From assembly GCF_017948455.1 (NCBI RefSeq), contig NZ_JAFFSU010000001.1, forward strand, positions 186,001-250,000: a stretch of DNA of 64,000 bases. The letters run 5' to 3'. The notes beneath the pieces are model-generated. The model was not told the origin of the DNA. It worked only from the letters and a program-made list of their open reading frames with translations, and made no database searches. This stretch comes from Streptomyces sp. GESEQ-4. Lineage in GTDB: Bacteria > Actinomycetota > Actinomycetes > Streptomycetales > Streptomycetaceae. The position numbers were made by a program, and so were the translations under genes. Below, one piece after another: positions 63,788 to 64,000 of the stretch; the first letter of the stretch is position 1; every line of letters starts with the position of its first letter.

Positions 63788-64000
63788 TCAGCGGGCGCCG
63801 CGCGCGGCGATGATCTTCTCGACGGCCGCGATGTGCTCCGGGTCGGTCATGCTGTCCTGCTCGGCGAGCAGAGCCGGTTCCAGTACGGCGGCGATCGCCT
63901 GCTCCAGATGGAGGTTCACCGCCCGCTTGGTCTGGCGCAGCGCCTTGACGGGCAGCGTGGCCAGGCGCTGGGCGAGGTCCATGGCCTCGGTGAGGATCTT
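63788..64000 (-). CDS. Enoyl-CoA hydratase/isomerase family protein (C-terminal part)
   Basis: The last 70 residues of a crotonase-fold protein (ATLPVKALRQTKRAVNLHL, LLAEQDSMTDPEHIAAVEKI), the usual C-terminal helices of an enoyl-CoA hydratase. The gene continues to the right of the window, so start and active-site loops are not seen. It is 19 bp upstream of the acyl-CoA dehydrogenase gene and shares its operon. Confidence 0.8.
   Translation of the reverse strand, partial: KILTEAMDLAQRLATLPVKALRQTKRAVNLHLEQAIAAVLEPALLAEQDSMTDPEHIAAVEKIIAARGAR

Noticed and set aside
1-64000. tRNA, rRNA, CRISPR or phage genes
   Set aside because: No tRNA cloverleaf, rRNA stretch, regularly spaced repeats or phage structural genes noticed.

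Overview
The window has the marks of a Streptomyces (or close actinomycete) chromosome. It has very high GC with strong third-position bias, many GTG starts and ATGA/GTGA overlaps, LacI-controlled sugar loci, secreted multidomain glycosidases with ricin-type lectin domains, a rare TTA leucine codon in an accessory operon, and a large acyl-CoA catabolic cluster. I see no rRNA, tRNA, CRISPR array or intact transposon.

Layout. (1) 1-5406: a MacB/FtsX-type ABC exporter (ATPase cut by the window edge, two paralogous permeases) divergent from an OmpR-type two-component system. (2) 5437-8509: a flavin monooxygenase of acyl-CoA dehydrogenase fold, an internally deleted AraC regulator, and a GH3 beta-N-acetylhexosaminidase-like enzyme with DasR-like operators upstream. 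(3) 8913-14172: a tight five-gene operon (Fe/2OG oxygenase, GT-A-like DUF6271-type protein, PLP amino-acid decarboxylase, GNAT, MFS exporter). Its first gene carries a TTA codon. It looks like a small specialised-metabolite cluster that I cannot match to a known one. (4) 14369-15221: scar region with a DinB remnant, a GNAT gene and a 33-bp repeat overprinting the 3' end of the next gene. (5) 15180-26966: an alpha-mannan/mannoside utilisation locus (GH38, GH76, ABC importer; divergently a two-domain mannose-6-phosphate isomerase, ROK kinase and LacI regulator) with two LacI-type operators in the divergent promoter. (6) 26953-33070: secreted GH43, ThuA-DUF1080-ricin and PQQ-sugar-dehydrogenase-PKD-CBM-ricin proteins, with a 480-bp duplication linking lectin tails to signal peptides.

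(7) 33372-64000: a catabolic island containing six acyl-CoA dehydrogenases, two DUF35/degenerate-thiolase pairs, two MFE2-like SDRs, a BadH-like SDR, enoyl-CoA hydratases, CoA ligases, a CaiB-type CoA transferase, an aldehyde dehydrogenase, two luciferase-like F420/flavin oxidoreductases, a FadR-type regulator and a type III polyketide synthase. The logic is CoA activation, alpha-beta dehydrogenation, hydration, oxidation and then retro-aldol or thiolytic cleavage, as in actinobacterial sterol side-chain or alicyclic-acid degradation. No steroid-ring enzymes (Ksh, Hsa) are present, so the substrate is unknown. The etfB-etfA pair inside the island is broken by about 450 bp of unrelated sequence. 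Several promoters in the island carry AT-rich palindromes.

The most promising undescribed systems are the TTA-containing five-gene operon and the catabolic island; the LacI/mannan locus is the clearest functional prediction. All calls rest on reading the sequence; no database search was run.
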